Positions 23,158 to 35,819 of a DNA stretch of 64,000 nucleotides are shown piece after piece. Numbering within the stretch: the first letter of the stretch is position 1; each line of letters opens with the position of its first letter. The DNA comes from Apostichopus japonicus (taxonomy: Eukaryota > Echinodermata > Holothuroidea > Aspidochirotida > Stichopodidae): the NCBI RefSeq assembly GCF_037975245.1, contig NC_092576.1, forward strand, positions 28,821,111 to 28,885,110. Reading direction: 5' to 3'. The notes beneath the pieces are model-generated. The model was not told the DNA's origin and made no database searches. It worked only from the letters and a program-made list of their open reading frames with translations. The position numbers and the translations under genes were made by a program.

Positions 23158-23473
23158 TATAGTATTGGCCGTGGCTATTCTTACAACTAGTTGTAAAAAT
23201 TATTTATAAACTATTCTTACGACATCGGCGAATTCATGCGAATTCAAAGTAAATGAAGCAACTGCGTATGTAGTAGTGGTAACCCTAACCCTAACTCTAA
23301 CCCTCAATCAAACCCTAACCCTAATCATAGCCCTAACCGGAAATTATTGTTTCTCCTGGTCGTAAAAATAGTACTCCTAGTCGTAAATATAGCCACGTTA
23401 TAGCAACTGCGCATGCGCAATGGGGAAATAGTGTTACGACTAGTCGTAAGAATAGCCACTTTGTATAGTATTG
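23158..23473. mobile_element. 296 bp MITE with telomere-like core and 10-bp target duplication
   Basis: TATAGTATTG at 23158-23167 recurs at 23464-23473. Between them lie inverted repeats GTGGCTATTCTTACAACTAG (23171-23190) and its complement with one change (23440-23459). The paralogous site at 54651-54660 has a single TATAGTATTG and no element: an empty site. A 9-10 bp duplication fits Mutator-like elements, but the family is not certain. Confidence 0.85.
23279..23339. repeat. Interstitial telomere-like CCCTAA repeats
   Basis: Degenerate CCCTAA units lie inside the MITE. They are therefore mobile-element cargo rather than a chromosome-fusion scar. Confidence 0.85.
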
Positions 23474-24043
23474 AACCACATTAAAACTAAAGGAAACGTC
23501 GGGAGGTGAAATACTTTAGCTTACAATATTCACAACATGGTGATTTTTAGCAAAGAACTACAAACAGTCTTACTTGTTTCTATGAACTTATTCACGCGTA
23601 TGTTTATTAACAGTGCCCCCTACATCTGAGCCTTTTATTTCGTGATAACGACCATCTTAGTGAACCAAATAAAATAAGTAGTATTCAGCCTCATTCAAAC
23701 CTCATTAACACTAAATGGAAAGTCTGGAAGTGAACTACCTTAGTTTATAATATTCATAACATGGTGATTTTCAGCTAAGAACTACACAACAATCTAGCTT
23801 GCTTCTATGAACTTCTTCACACGTAATGATTATTGACAGTGCCACCTACGTTTGAGCCTTTTATTTCGTGATAACGAACATCTGAGTGAACCAACTGAAA
23901 GTAAAAGCACAACTAGCTAACTCTTTCAATAAGTCAGTTTCATATTAAATGACATTTATATACAGAACAACGTGTTATTTGTTGTACATGGTTCAGTTGC
24001 AAGTGATATTGTTTCCTGGTTGTATGTGATAGCACGTGGCAAA

Positions 24044-24149
24044 ATGTGGTTCTGGCTCCTGGTAATGTCATTTTGCTATGTTCATGGAACGACAACGACA
24101 ATTGATGACGCCCTGCAGTATAATCAACTAGATGTAAGAAAAGAAAGGA
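24044..24149 (+). CDS. LRR-B exon 1 (coding), signal peptide
   Basis: The ATG at 24044 is the only ATG in this frame. It gives [15 protein letters not shown], a short hydrophobic signal peptide. The exon itself probably begins at 23966 after ...TATACAG, an acceptor also present in LRR-C, so a 5' UTR exon lies upstream. The donor is GTAAGTT, phase 1. Confidence 0.82.
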
Positions 24150-27100
24150 GTAAGTTATTCAATGTCCACTCTATAATCATAAATAGGTTAGTACAGATAT
24201 TTTTGAAACGCCAGTTTTGGTTTGTTATGTTTCAAAAAATACATTTGATTATATACATTAGTGTCTACACCAGAAAATGGCGTAAGCGTACGAATAAAAA
24301 CTAAGAAAAAAAGTTTAAAAAGTATAAACTTGAGAGAACTAATTCAGTTATTTTGTTCTTTATTTTGCACGCTTCATGACACTATCGAACAAGACATAAT
24401 GTTGTAGATATGTTGATAGGACAGCTCATTATATAAGCTCATCGTATAATACTGATACATCGTGGTCCAATGATTATCATCTTTACATGAAAATTCCCCA
24501 ACCAGTGTCTACTCTGAAATGAATGTACTTTTATCTTCTTTATTAACTGAGCTAACTATTCATGAAAATGGTAACAGTTATCTTGTTCCAGAAAGCCAGA
24601 TTCACAGTAGTTTTCGAACTTTCCTGCACAACTTACATACTTTGCAGGGAAACATTTCCTGTTTGTTTTAATGTTTTTTTGTTCTACAGGACTAACCGCT
24701 TGCGGTACTAATCATACGTGTGACTGTCATCAAACGAAGAAGACATTTTACCTCGTTGATTGTTCGTTGAGACATTTGAGTGTAATACCAACGTTACCTC
24801 ACAATGCCACGGAAATGTAAGATTACAAACGATTATGCACGGGCCCTAATTTTTACTATGAATTACATACACATCTAGAGTAATATTTTGTAACAAATAT
24901 TACAAAGTCTATTTTCCGACAATCTACATGAAGTTTAACTCATCTGCTTTAGTCTTGGTTATATTTATAAAGAGACGTGTCGGTCAGCCACTTGCGTAGG
25001 TATTCAAAGGGCCAAAGCAATACAAATGTAGACATCAGATGGTAAATTCTGAGGCATATTTAGACTGCGTAACGTCTGTAAAGCTTTTAACTTTGTTGTA
25101 ATGCGTTTAACGTCAGATTGTGGTAGTAAATACTATCATAAAATAAATCCATTACTGAATTATGTAAGTGTCTGAACCTTCATGAGAGGAACAGAGGCAA
25201 ATCGAGGAATATGTACGGTAGTGAAGCAATACCGCCGACTACAGTGTAGGGTGGGAGAATGGGAATTCGTTGGGAATTAACAATTGGTTTTGTAATATTT
25301 TTCATTACTGACAGAAATATATCGCGTAACAAACTCACTGGCGTACCACCTGGAACGTTCCAATGGACAGTCAACCTGACATCTATGTACGCAATCACAA
25401 AGTGAACCACGTATTACATTTCTTAATATTATTTTACATTTTTACCAATACAATCATATTAAATATGGGGGAGATAAAATATGCTTGAAAGGTGTAAGAA
25501 TACAAATTCGAAATATGATACGTTTTCCCTTATCCCGAAGCAATATCCCTTGCAGTACATGAGTTCAATGTTGGTCTGCCTATGTTACAAAATATTTGCG
25601 TGTTGGGGATGACGAAGTATGGTAGGGACATGAAACATTGACTCAAAATATAACCCATGGATATGTTTCCTGTAAACCTTTCAGAAGTTTCATAAAGAAC
25701 CATATAGAAACGATTCCAAGTGGATTATTCTCAAGTCTGAAGAATATTGAAAACGTGTAAGTTTTTCAGCTTTTAAAAGTCAAAATAAAAGTTTAAGAAA
25801 CGATCAAACAGGTCTGGGGAAACATTCTCGATAAAAGAAGAGCTTTGGCTGCTCCTGGAATCAAGTTTCTGTTTCTATCAACACTCTGTTGTAACTTATC
25901 TGTTTATCTATTGTTCCTTTTTAAATGTTAACAATACTATATTTAAGTAATAAGGTGTCGAAACATATTAGATACACCGTCTGAAAATGTATTCTCCTCT
26001 CTGGCCTAACTAATTTTCTCCGCCCTTTATCTTCATGACATCACGTTCGATTTGGCCGAGGTCAATCTGCACCGTGTATTAACCCTAAGATATGACCTCG
26101 CGGTGTCACGTTAGTCCATTGGGGTTCCCAGTACTGTACTGTGCCATAATACATGCAAAGATTACGTACGGGGATAAATATTAATAAAGCATTGATATAG
26201 CGCCATAACTAAAACGACATTCTATGGCGCTTTAAAAGGGAAAAAAATAAAACATACAAATAAACCAAAACAGCAACAAGACAGAAAAGAGAAAGATAGG
26301 ATTACTTAAAAGCCTCATTAAAAAGAACTGTCTTCAGAGCTTTTTGTAATAGAGAAATGTGGATTGATCACCAACCGAAGACGGCAAGTCGTTCCATAAC
26401 CTGTCCCCAGTTACAGATAACACGGTTGCCAAACTGTTTGGTGCGGGTGGTAGGAACGTTGAAAGTAGTAGCAGATATACTTCTTTTACGGTTTCACGAA
26501 ACACGCTTACTAAAGATTTTACACAAATAATCGGGGGGCTGTTTATTAATACATTTATAAATCAAACAAAGAACCTTGAATGTAATGCGTTGCTCAATGG
26601 GGAGCCAATGTGAAGTGAAAAGACACTGGCACTGTTATGTTTTCTTCTGCACAGAATCAATTTTGACTGTAAGGGATTGTAAGGGAAGCAGGGTAGCGGC
26701 AGGTTAACCAACCAGTAAGGCATTACAATAGTCAAAATGATATATTACGAGACCCAAGACCACAGATTTACTGGATGATGTGTCTTGTAATACAGAGACA
26801 GCATGTTGCTCTTTTGAAGTGTTGCCAGATCTAAAATCCGTGTGAAATGAGTGATCGTCTGCATAGCCAATGATATGAACCTGTTATAATTCTAGCAGCA
26901 CATCTTTACTGACAATGCGATGTTAGTCTTTTTAGTTACATTTTGTACACTCCAGCAAAACTGAATCATTTGTTCAAGAGGCCCAATGCAACATACACAG
27001 AAACATGAATGTTTAATCTAGGTAAAGCATTACTGAAAGAGTTAAAACATATACCGACACTCTACAGAACTAACACCCCTTCAAAAATCGAAAATAACAC

Positions 27101-30100
27101 GAACATGCATGTTAACTCTACCTCGGTCCCAGTTTTATTAAGTACAATATCACAAGCCGCAATCCAATATCATTGTTTCTTTCTAATTACTCATTTGATT
27201 CAAACATTCCTTATTCAATTTTCTCTTTACAGAGCATTTTCTACCAATATGATTGTTAGCATTCCGGTTGAGTTACTAGAATCTAAAGTGAACCTGCGGA
27301 AAGTGTATGTTTATTATTAATCCATAACGCTTCTATAAATGACAAGTTCCCAGTCGTAATTTACAAATTTGGATCAGAATCGTTACTTATTATTTTGAAA
27401 ATGTGTTTTCTTTGAAGTTTCCTTTCGTAGATTAGCTTACAGATGAACTATTGGTAATTATCTCCTGCTCAGGCGAACTGTTTCAAAGCTAAAACTAAGA
27501 TATTAATGCATTTTTAAGTCATACCAGTTAATGTGTGGTTTGGAATTGTGAGGTGTGATTTGGAATTGTGAGTTATGGCCTTATGAATCTCTCGTTATCA
27601 GTTCATAGAATACTTAAATGTCTTCACTTCAATTGACTTTCAAGTGACATTAACGAAAATCCCAACAACGAAACGTGTTAGACGCCATTTTCATGTTGGT
27701 TAATTTACAGAGACTTTTCAAGAAACTTCATCAAAGAAATTCCACCAGGGTTTCTGATGTCTGCATTAAATATAAATGCCATGCAAGTACCACGTAACGA
27801 ATTCATTTCATTTGTCTGTCATTTCAATAGGGATTCAGTTTCAAAACATTATAATTTTGTTACTAGTCCAAATAAATTACACATTAATTTACATATTCTT
27901 TATATTTAATGAGAAGCATTTTGGATGCCATCAAATATCGGCTTAACATCTTGCAAGTATCTCAAACATTGTTCCTTAAAAGCATATTATTATTTTGATA
28001 TCTTTACAATAAATGTAATTATGCGTTCATTAATGTAATACGTTGATATGTATACATGTTCACGTTGTTTTCAGGGGTTTGCAAGTATTTTATTATTCAC
28101 TAATGCCTTTCAACGTTGACTTCATATCTATACATTACAAGTTGCAAACGTATATATACTTTCGAATTGCTTTTTTCTTTGTTATTTCTAAATTTTAATT
28201 AATATAGTAACATGAGTAACGTACATATGCGCTAACGGGTTTAATAGTTAATACTATTTCAGTATCAACTAATGAAAAATGAAAGTAGAAAACTGTAAGA
28301 AGATTTATCAGATATCATCATTGCATATATTTCATTCAATATTATGCTTATCACTTTTTTTGTGAGACTGAAATGTTTTCCGAGTGGGAAATAAAGACTT
28401 CTTAATTGTTGACTCATTGTATTTATAAAAGTATTGACTAATGAATGTTTTCGTTAAAGTATTTGTTTTATACATGAAACTATCAAAGAAAATCAGCTTT
28501 TGGAATAAATTTAAGTCTAAAGATAGTTTGAACCTAAGTCACAAAAGATACGGTCGACTTCATATTTTACGGGTCATATGCTCTTCTCTACAGAGATTTT
28601 TCAAGCAACAAAATATCTCACATTCCCTCTGATCTGACTGAAAATAAGACTAATCTTCAGACTTTGTAAGTATCATTGATGATGGTTAATAATATTAATA
28701 ACTATGAATTGACATTTTAATACAATTAGGTAGGACAGTTGCGTAGGGGTGTACTTGTCCCATATTATAATTTCAAATTAACACAGTGTAAGCTACCAAT
28801 TATATTGTTAAATAGTAAATGAAAGCCAAGATAAATTATTTTGCTGGCAAATTATTTCTTAGATGACGTATGCTTGTTGGCAGATATGGTTCCATCTGAG
28901 TCAAACTACATTTGGCAAAACGGTTTTGATATGCGGCATCCACGGTTCAATGAAATTGAAGTGACCGTTTGTAACAAATCACAGTAAACCTTTTGATTTG
29001 GTTTCATATTGAGAAACAATGTACCGTTTAAAATAACAGCTTGATATCCTTACGCTGGAAATACCCTTAAATGAATATAAACCATTTCGGGTTCTATTTC
29101 ATCTGAGTTTCCAAGGCTTAGGTTCGCTAGACTTGGACATTTATGCAGACAGTAATGAAACTAGAGACCTTAATTGTTATCTTTAGCTGGAACTGAGATG
29201 TCCATCGCTGTATCGCTTGAATATTGTGCTGTGGGTATTGACCGCAGATGTATGTTCTGACTGTACACTAGTGTCTAATTACCGACGGTAGCAAGCTGTG
29301 TGTGTATTTTCTGGGATCGATGGTGGTGTTTAACACTTTTGTTAAACCTCAATCGAAACTAGGTGCATTTACCGGCATTAGACGTTTCTTTTTGCTCGAG
29401 TCTTCACACCCTTTAAACATCAGACTGCAAATAAAGATTATGTCCCTTTGGAATGTACTAAGAATAAAACTTACATGTATAACACACGGCACATTATGTA
29501 TAGTTGAAGATATTCAGTTAGCATTGCCGACCGTTTTGAATAACATAGCACACCGCCTGTCTGCAATAAACCTCCATAAATTGTATGAACTTAAAGTTAA
29601 GGTATAGAATATTTCAATTTTTCAGGCACAGCTATCCAAATATATATATATATTTTTTTTATGGCAGTATCTGATTTACCATGAACCACGTAAAACATAA
29701 CGTAGTCTTTCAGGTGCAATTCTCTTTTTCTTTGGTTGTAAATAATAATATGAACAGTAGGAACAGCCTTCAATTTGACCAGATAGTATATTATGGTACA
29801 GACCACTGGTTGATGTAAAAAAAGATTTCAATCTTTTCAGGTTCCTTGATGATAATTACATTACAATCCTGGACAGCGGAATATTTGACGGAAATCCAAA
29901 TCTAATCAAGTTGTAAGCATTTGAACCTTTTGTGATTTACTATGATTTTATAATTCAATAATTTAATGAAAGTATATGATGAATTTGTTTATGAAGTATG
30001 TTTTTAATGCGTAATGGCTATAGTGACTTTTCCGATTTCCGGTACTTAATCTGTCACGACTTCACATGTGGTCTGTTAAGAATTTAATTCACACTATCAG

Positions 30101-33100
30101 CAATATCATTGTGACAACTTTTGTGTTATATCAGTTGTGCTACCCAGCTGTTTCTGATAGCTCCAAATCATTGAACGAAGCTATGGTATTATCTTTGATT
30201 TTATTTGAACAGGGAGCTCAATAATAGTATATTTACAATAATTGTTACCAATTTTGGAAATTCACATGGGCACGTCGCTATTGCGGGTACCCTCAAGGTC
30301 TATGGTAATCTGTTTTTGATATGAACGTTCATTCATTTGGGAAAACGCTCCTTGTCAAAAGTTGTTGCAAATAAAGACGGTTTTAGAATTCCCAATACCT
30401 TTGTATAATTTCTGGTTTATAATAAGTATACAATAAAAATTGTTGACGGGACTCGTCTCAGTTACAAATCCAGTTACTTCATCATTGTAAATTGTTGATT
30501 CGGTTTGAATGAATGCATCGGCTTTAACCTACCTATTTTTACAATAAACGAAAGGAAAGCAAATGATGGCGATGACAATGACGAGTTGCACTTTATGTTA
30601 GTAACTAGTCTGATCGAAATGGTGAGGATATCAGAATATATGAACGATGAATATATCCTCGTATCTTGAAAATAATTCTGATGGAGACTGTACGTCAAAG
30701 ACATTCTCTTAACACAGGAATTGATTGTTGTTTACATTGTATATTGCCGGGGATTATATTTCAAAGTTAACATCATCGAGATTCCAAAGATGGGTTTATT
30801 AATATATTCCATGCAAAATATTCTCTCTCGACAGACGTTTAAGAAAAAATCGTCTCAAAGAGATACCAAAAGGACTGTTGTCAAGTACAACGAACATTGA
30901 AAGTGTGTAAGTAAACGCCTTTATCTACTAAATAGTTTCATTTAAACATGTTGATAATCAGTTATGCTGGAACTTAAATTTGTTACTGTTGCCTTTTCTT
31001 CTGTCAGAGTTCTATCCCAAAATTTTATCACAGAAATACCAAAGGATTTCTTTGCAAATACATCACATCTTAAACATGTGTAAGCTTAACCTTCACTCTT
31101 TCATTTTTTCGAAAAGTTAAAAAAGTTATTATTTGGCAACGTAGTATCAATTAGTCTCGATATTCACATGTTATTTTAATTGACGATATAACATTTTTAT
31201 GACAACTTTAGAGAGTCATTACAACATATGCCCACATAATACTACATTTTAAAGTCAGGTAAGAAAGTTTGGTGTTCTTCACAGTTCTTCACAGTTCTTT
31301 TAAAACGACACCACTGCCAAAAATATCGTCGTTTTGTTGATAAAGTTGAAAAACTACTGTAGTACTGCTAATCTATTCATTTATTAATAGATAACTGTGA
31401 TTTGCAATAGTTGCATGTTTATAATGCTTCCTTTACCTCGACATATTCTTCTTCGACACAGAAGTTCAATAAGATTTTATAATTTGTTTCTCTTTCACAG
31501 AGAATTTGACCGTAACAAGTTGTCAGAAGTACAAGACGGTCTCTTCCGCAACACCCCTGGATTGCAACATATGTAACATAGCTCAATGGCTTTATTGTTA
31601 TAATTACTTCCAATACTGACTGTTTTATAGACTGTAGCGTTGTGTCATGTGATATTAAACAACATATCAATTCTTTACATATATAAATGTATACAGCCGT
31701 TCGATTTTGCTGATTTTTTTTTACTGACCATCAAGTTATTTACCCCACATAATACAGAATTAGGAAGTTTGCTCACATACTCACTGTAAATTTTCTCCTT
31801 TCATATGCATAAATTAATGTCTTCGACTACTTTAATGATTCATGCAGTGATCTGAGTGCATAGTGCGTTGAATTAACTAACATTTGGCGTTAACTAACAC
31901 TCAAAATGCAGCTATCGATTCTCTTAGAGGTCAAAGCGGATATGATATGGTAAACTGCACATTCCTTTCAAATATACAAGTTAAGTTATACCTATCTAGA
32001 TAAACGTGTCAAAACATGTTTGAAAAACCTTACAAACAAACAGAAAAAACATTTATCACCAATTTCCAGAAAAAAAGTAATTGACAAAAGTAATTCACAA
32101 ATTACAAATTATTTGGAAGACAGTTTATTGTTACAATACGTCCTCGAGGTTTCTTGCGACGGCTGCAAGACCCTGAAAAGAGAGGATGTAATCATTGTGT
32201 TTTGTACTGTAATGTATATAGGACACTTCACGTATTTAGAAACGAATCATGAATTTTGAATGCTAAGAAGCAGTGTTATTTTTTTATTATGTGCCTGTGG
32301 ATTATTGTATGTGCAATATAGACATGCAGATTATAATATAGGCTATAGCTGTACTTTCCAACGCTTTGCGTATGCGGGTGCCACCTTGCTGAAAACTTAT
32401 TGGTTTGTTGACAGCATAGAAATTCTCTTGCAGGAAGGATATGCTTGATTATGTTCGGTGGGTGGTTAGACTGTACAATTATGTACATTGGTTCTTCGTT
32501 TGGGTTTCTGTAGGCTTGATGTTTGCTGGTTGATATGTTTATGTTTACTTTGTTTGTACCGTGATGCTGAGGCCAAGAGATTAAAAGATGTTGATAAGCT
32601 CTTTCTCGTGCTTCCTAAGTGACCTGGCATAACAGGAAGTCCGTCATCTCTGTGTAATCCGACCCCTGCAAAGTCAAGTTTCGTCTCGAGGTGAGCTAGG
32701 ATAAAAGCCCTACAAGATCACATTTGGTACAAACACGTCTGGAATCAGCCAACTTCAATGACGTCAGCCTAAACCATAACCCAGACATCAATCCTGCAGA
32801 TACGAATGTCGTCGACGGTAAAAAAAAACGAATACAACAAAATAGCAGATATGCTCAATATAAGCGACAGAAAAGGCAGGTCTGCCAAACTTCAAAGACC
32901 ATAGGGAAAATATTCCCAAATACCTGAAATGCAGACTCATAAATCATACCAAAACCGATATAGGAAAGGTGAGCAAAATGATTCTAGGCCATATAAACAA
33001 CAGAAGAAGATCAATGTTAGCAGTAAACCAATGGAACAACACTGCTTCTGTGCTCAAATGTTTGAACAAGCTAGAAAAAAACAAAGCAAAGAGTCATCAA

Positions 33101-35785
33101 ACCAAGAAGTTGTCTGAAAGGCGGCATCCACTTACCCAAAGCGTTGGAAAGTAGCGCCTACACATCAACCATCAGCTTTACCCAAAACAAGGATTACACA
33201 ACAGAGCGACCGGGGCAAAATAGGATAAATCGTACCAGAAAACTAATGTGCTTCAATACTCGCCGCCCCCCCCCCCTTCCCACCAACCATTGTTGGCGCA
33301 TTCTTTCTACGACTCATCGAGTAGCATTTTCAGCGATATTTAGCAGAAACACTGTGAAAGTAAGTTACAGTTGTTTGAAATAATGAATCCGATCAGAACG
33401 GCTCATAATAAAATAAATTAACCACCAGAAGCCATCAAAACACTTTCAAAGCCTCATGCCTCCTCCGCGGGAGTTGCCTAGTTATTACGGTCATTTACAG
33501 GGTTATACTTAGCAGTCGAATGAAATGTACAAAATGTAACACAATGAAAGTATGACGCTAGATAAGAGTAAGGTGCATTGGTGGAAATAGAACCAAATAA
33601 ATACACCATGACAATACAGGAATCGGATTAAGGAGCAAACAACGGATTACATATGTTTGTAGAACTGATAGTTGTTAAGGGGTCCCCAAGTCTTTGCTGA
33701 GGCCGGTGGGTGTGAGACTTAATACAAAAGATCCAATCGATTTCTTTACGTTTACGTTCAGTAGCGGATTTGAAGTTCGAAGCAATTAAAAAACATTAAT
33801 TATACTCATTAAATTTTGCTTCTGCTTCTGCTTTCACAGAATACTTTCATCAAACCTAATTCATCAACTACCGAAAAGGCTTTTCCAAGGGTTACAAGAC
33901 TTGCAAACGCTGTAAGTCTCCTACCACCTTTATTAAAAAAGGATTGTATAACTGAAGGGACGTTCTCATTTTCCTATGAAACAACTGCTGATTCGAAATG
34001 ATTTCAGTAAAGTTTAGATCTTAATTGAAGCTTCTTAAAGTACACATGTTGAAATAAATCATCCTGTTTATTAAACAGGACAGATTAAAGCAAAGAGGAA
34101 ACAGCAATCGTTCGTCACTTTCAGTTGATCGTTTCAAAAATCCGAACAGCTCTCTTACTCATAAAAAGACGAAATGAAGACCAAATATGGATCAAACCAT
34201 CTCAACCGATATCAATAAGTAAGCGATTTACATTAACAGAAACAAGAATGCAACAGGAATTTCTGTGGGTTTTTACTTTGCTGATTAATGATAATTTCAG
34301 TGTCATATCTGTGTCTGATCCTTTCCTTTGTCTACATTGAAATGTACGAGTAATAATAATAAAATACCACCTTAAACATATTACTTATTTTTTTTAAATA
34401 GTTCAAGGATTATAAATTAATTATCTGTTTGACCAACAGTGATCTACACAACAATGAACTGAAAGAACTACATTGCGGCATCTTCAATGAATTGAGCAAT
34501 GTTGAGACTGTGTAAGAACTTCAAGCCCTCAGTTTCTTTTGATTTTCTGAAAGTACTCACTTACATGGTTGCCTTATTTGTGCCTCATTGTCACACATTT
34601 CTTAAATGACGAAAATGCTTATAGTTTTATACACAACCATGATAATGTGTTGCGTCAGAGAGTTATCAAAGACTTATGTTTGTATTTTACAGCGACTTAT
34701 CTAGGAACAGGATTAGAACATTGTGTCCAACGATATTTTCATCTTTCAAAAAAGTCAAGCAAATGTAAGTTACTACAGCCTTTCATTTTCACAAACTTGT
34801 AATGTTTTCTACTTAAATGATTATTTTTTAGTTTAAATCATAAGCAAACTCGAACAGAGATATTCCCGCGAAATCATACATATATCTTTTAGTCAAGGCA
34901 AAGAATAATGTGGAATGAAATATCAAACATTGATTTCATAAATTTAAGGTCTCCGCCAAGGTTCCTGGAATAAGTAATAAGGATACTAAACTTTACATTT
35001 GTTTCTGAAGCAACATTGGTTTTAGTAATAACTTGCTTAGCTGTTGATATATCAACAACTTTCGAAATACAAGTGGTTCTTCTGATAGTATATTTTACCA
35101 ACCCATACATTATATACCATGACACTAAAGATGACTAACATTATGACGATGACAACAGTTGAGCAAGGAATGATTTACTTCAGATAGTTACATCTATGTT
35201 GACCTAACATAAACGTATTTAACGTTCGAAAGATACATGACAAGCAAACACATACTACCCTAAGAAGTATAAATAGTGTTTCTTCTGGTAAAGCACCTTG
35301 TAAAATATTACAAGTGCCTCCGCCTGCGGATGTAGTTGCTAAAAACGATATATCTTTTGAAGAGAACTCCAGCACACAGGGGTTGCTTTTATTTCCCTTT
35401 TCCTTAAATCCTTTATAATCAATTCTGTTTAGTACAGAAACATGTTATGAAATGATTGGTGTCCCTTCAAAATTAATTTACAATGTTCTTTGATTCACGT
35501 CCAGACGATTAGATGCAAACGATATAACAGTTCTACCAGAGAACCTCTTGCGGGAAACACAAGCATTGGAAATACTGTGAGTATCTACTGTAAAAGAGTT
35601 TTCGTCCTTTAGCTTAGATCACGTGACAGTATTAAACGTTCTTTGTAAGCTTTATGAAACACAACAGTACAACGTAGATTGCTCATATAGCATGTCATAT
35701 ATATATATATATATACATATATACATGTGTGTATAAATATATGTTTATATGTATATATATACACATATATATATACATAGATATG

Positions 35786-35819
<34 letters not shown>

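Larger units (their letters stand above)
20571..23965. other. Upstream region of LRR-B, paralogous to about 50900-54959
   Basis: Aligns in blocks with the region upstream of LRR-C. No coding exon is seen. The AG acceptor just before 23966 is conserved in LRR-C, implying a non-coding first exon somewhere in this stretch, which I could not locate. Confidence 0.5.

Noticed and set aside
23279-23339. Ancient telomere fusion site
   Set aside because: The CCCTAA units lie within a MITE that has target duplications and an empty paralogous site.
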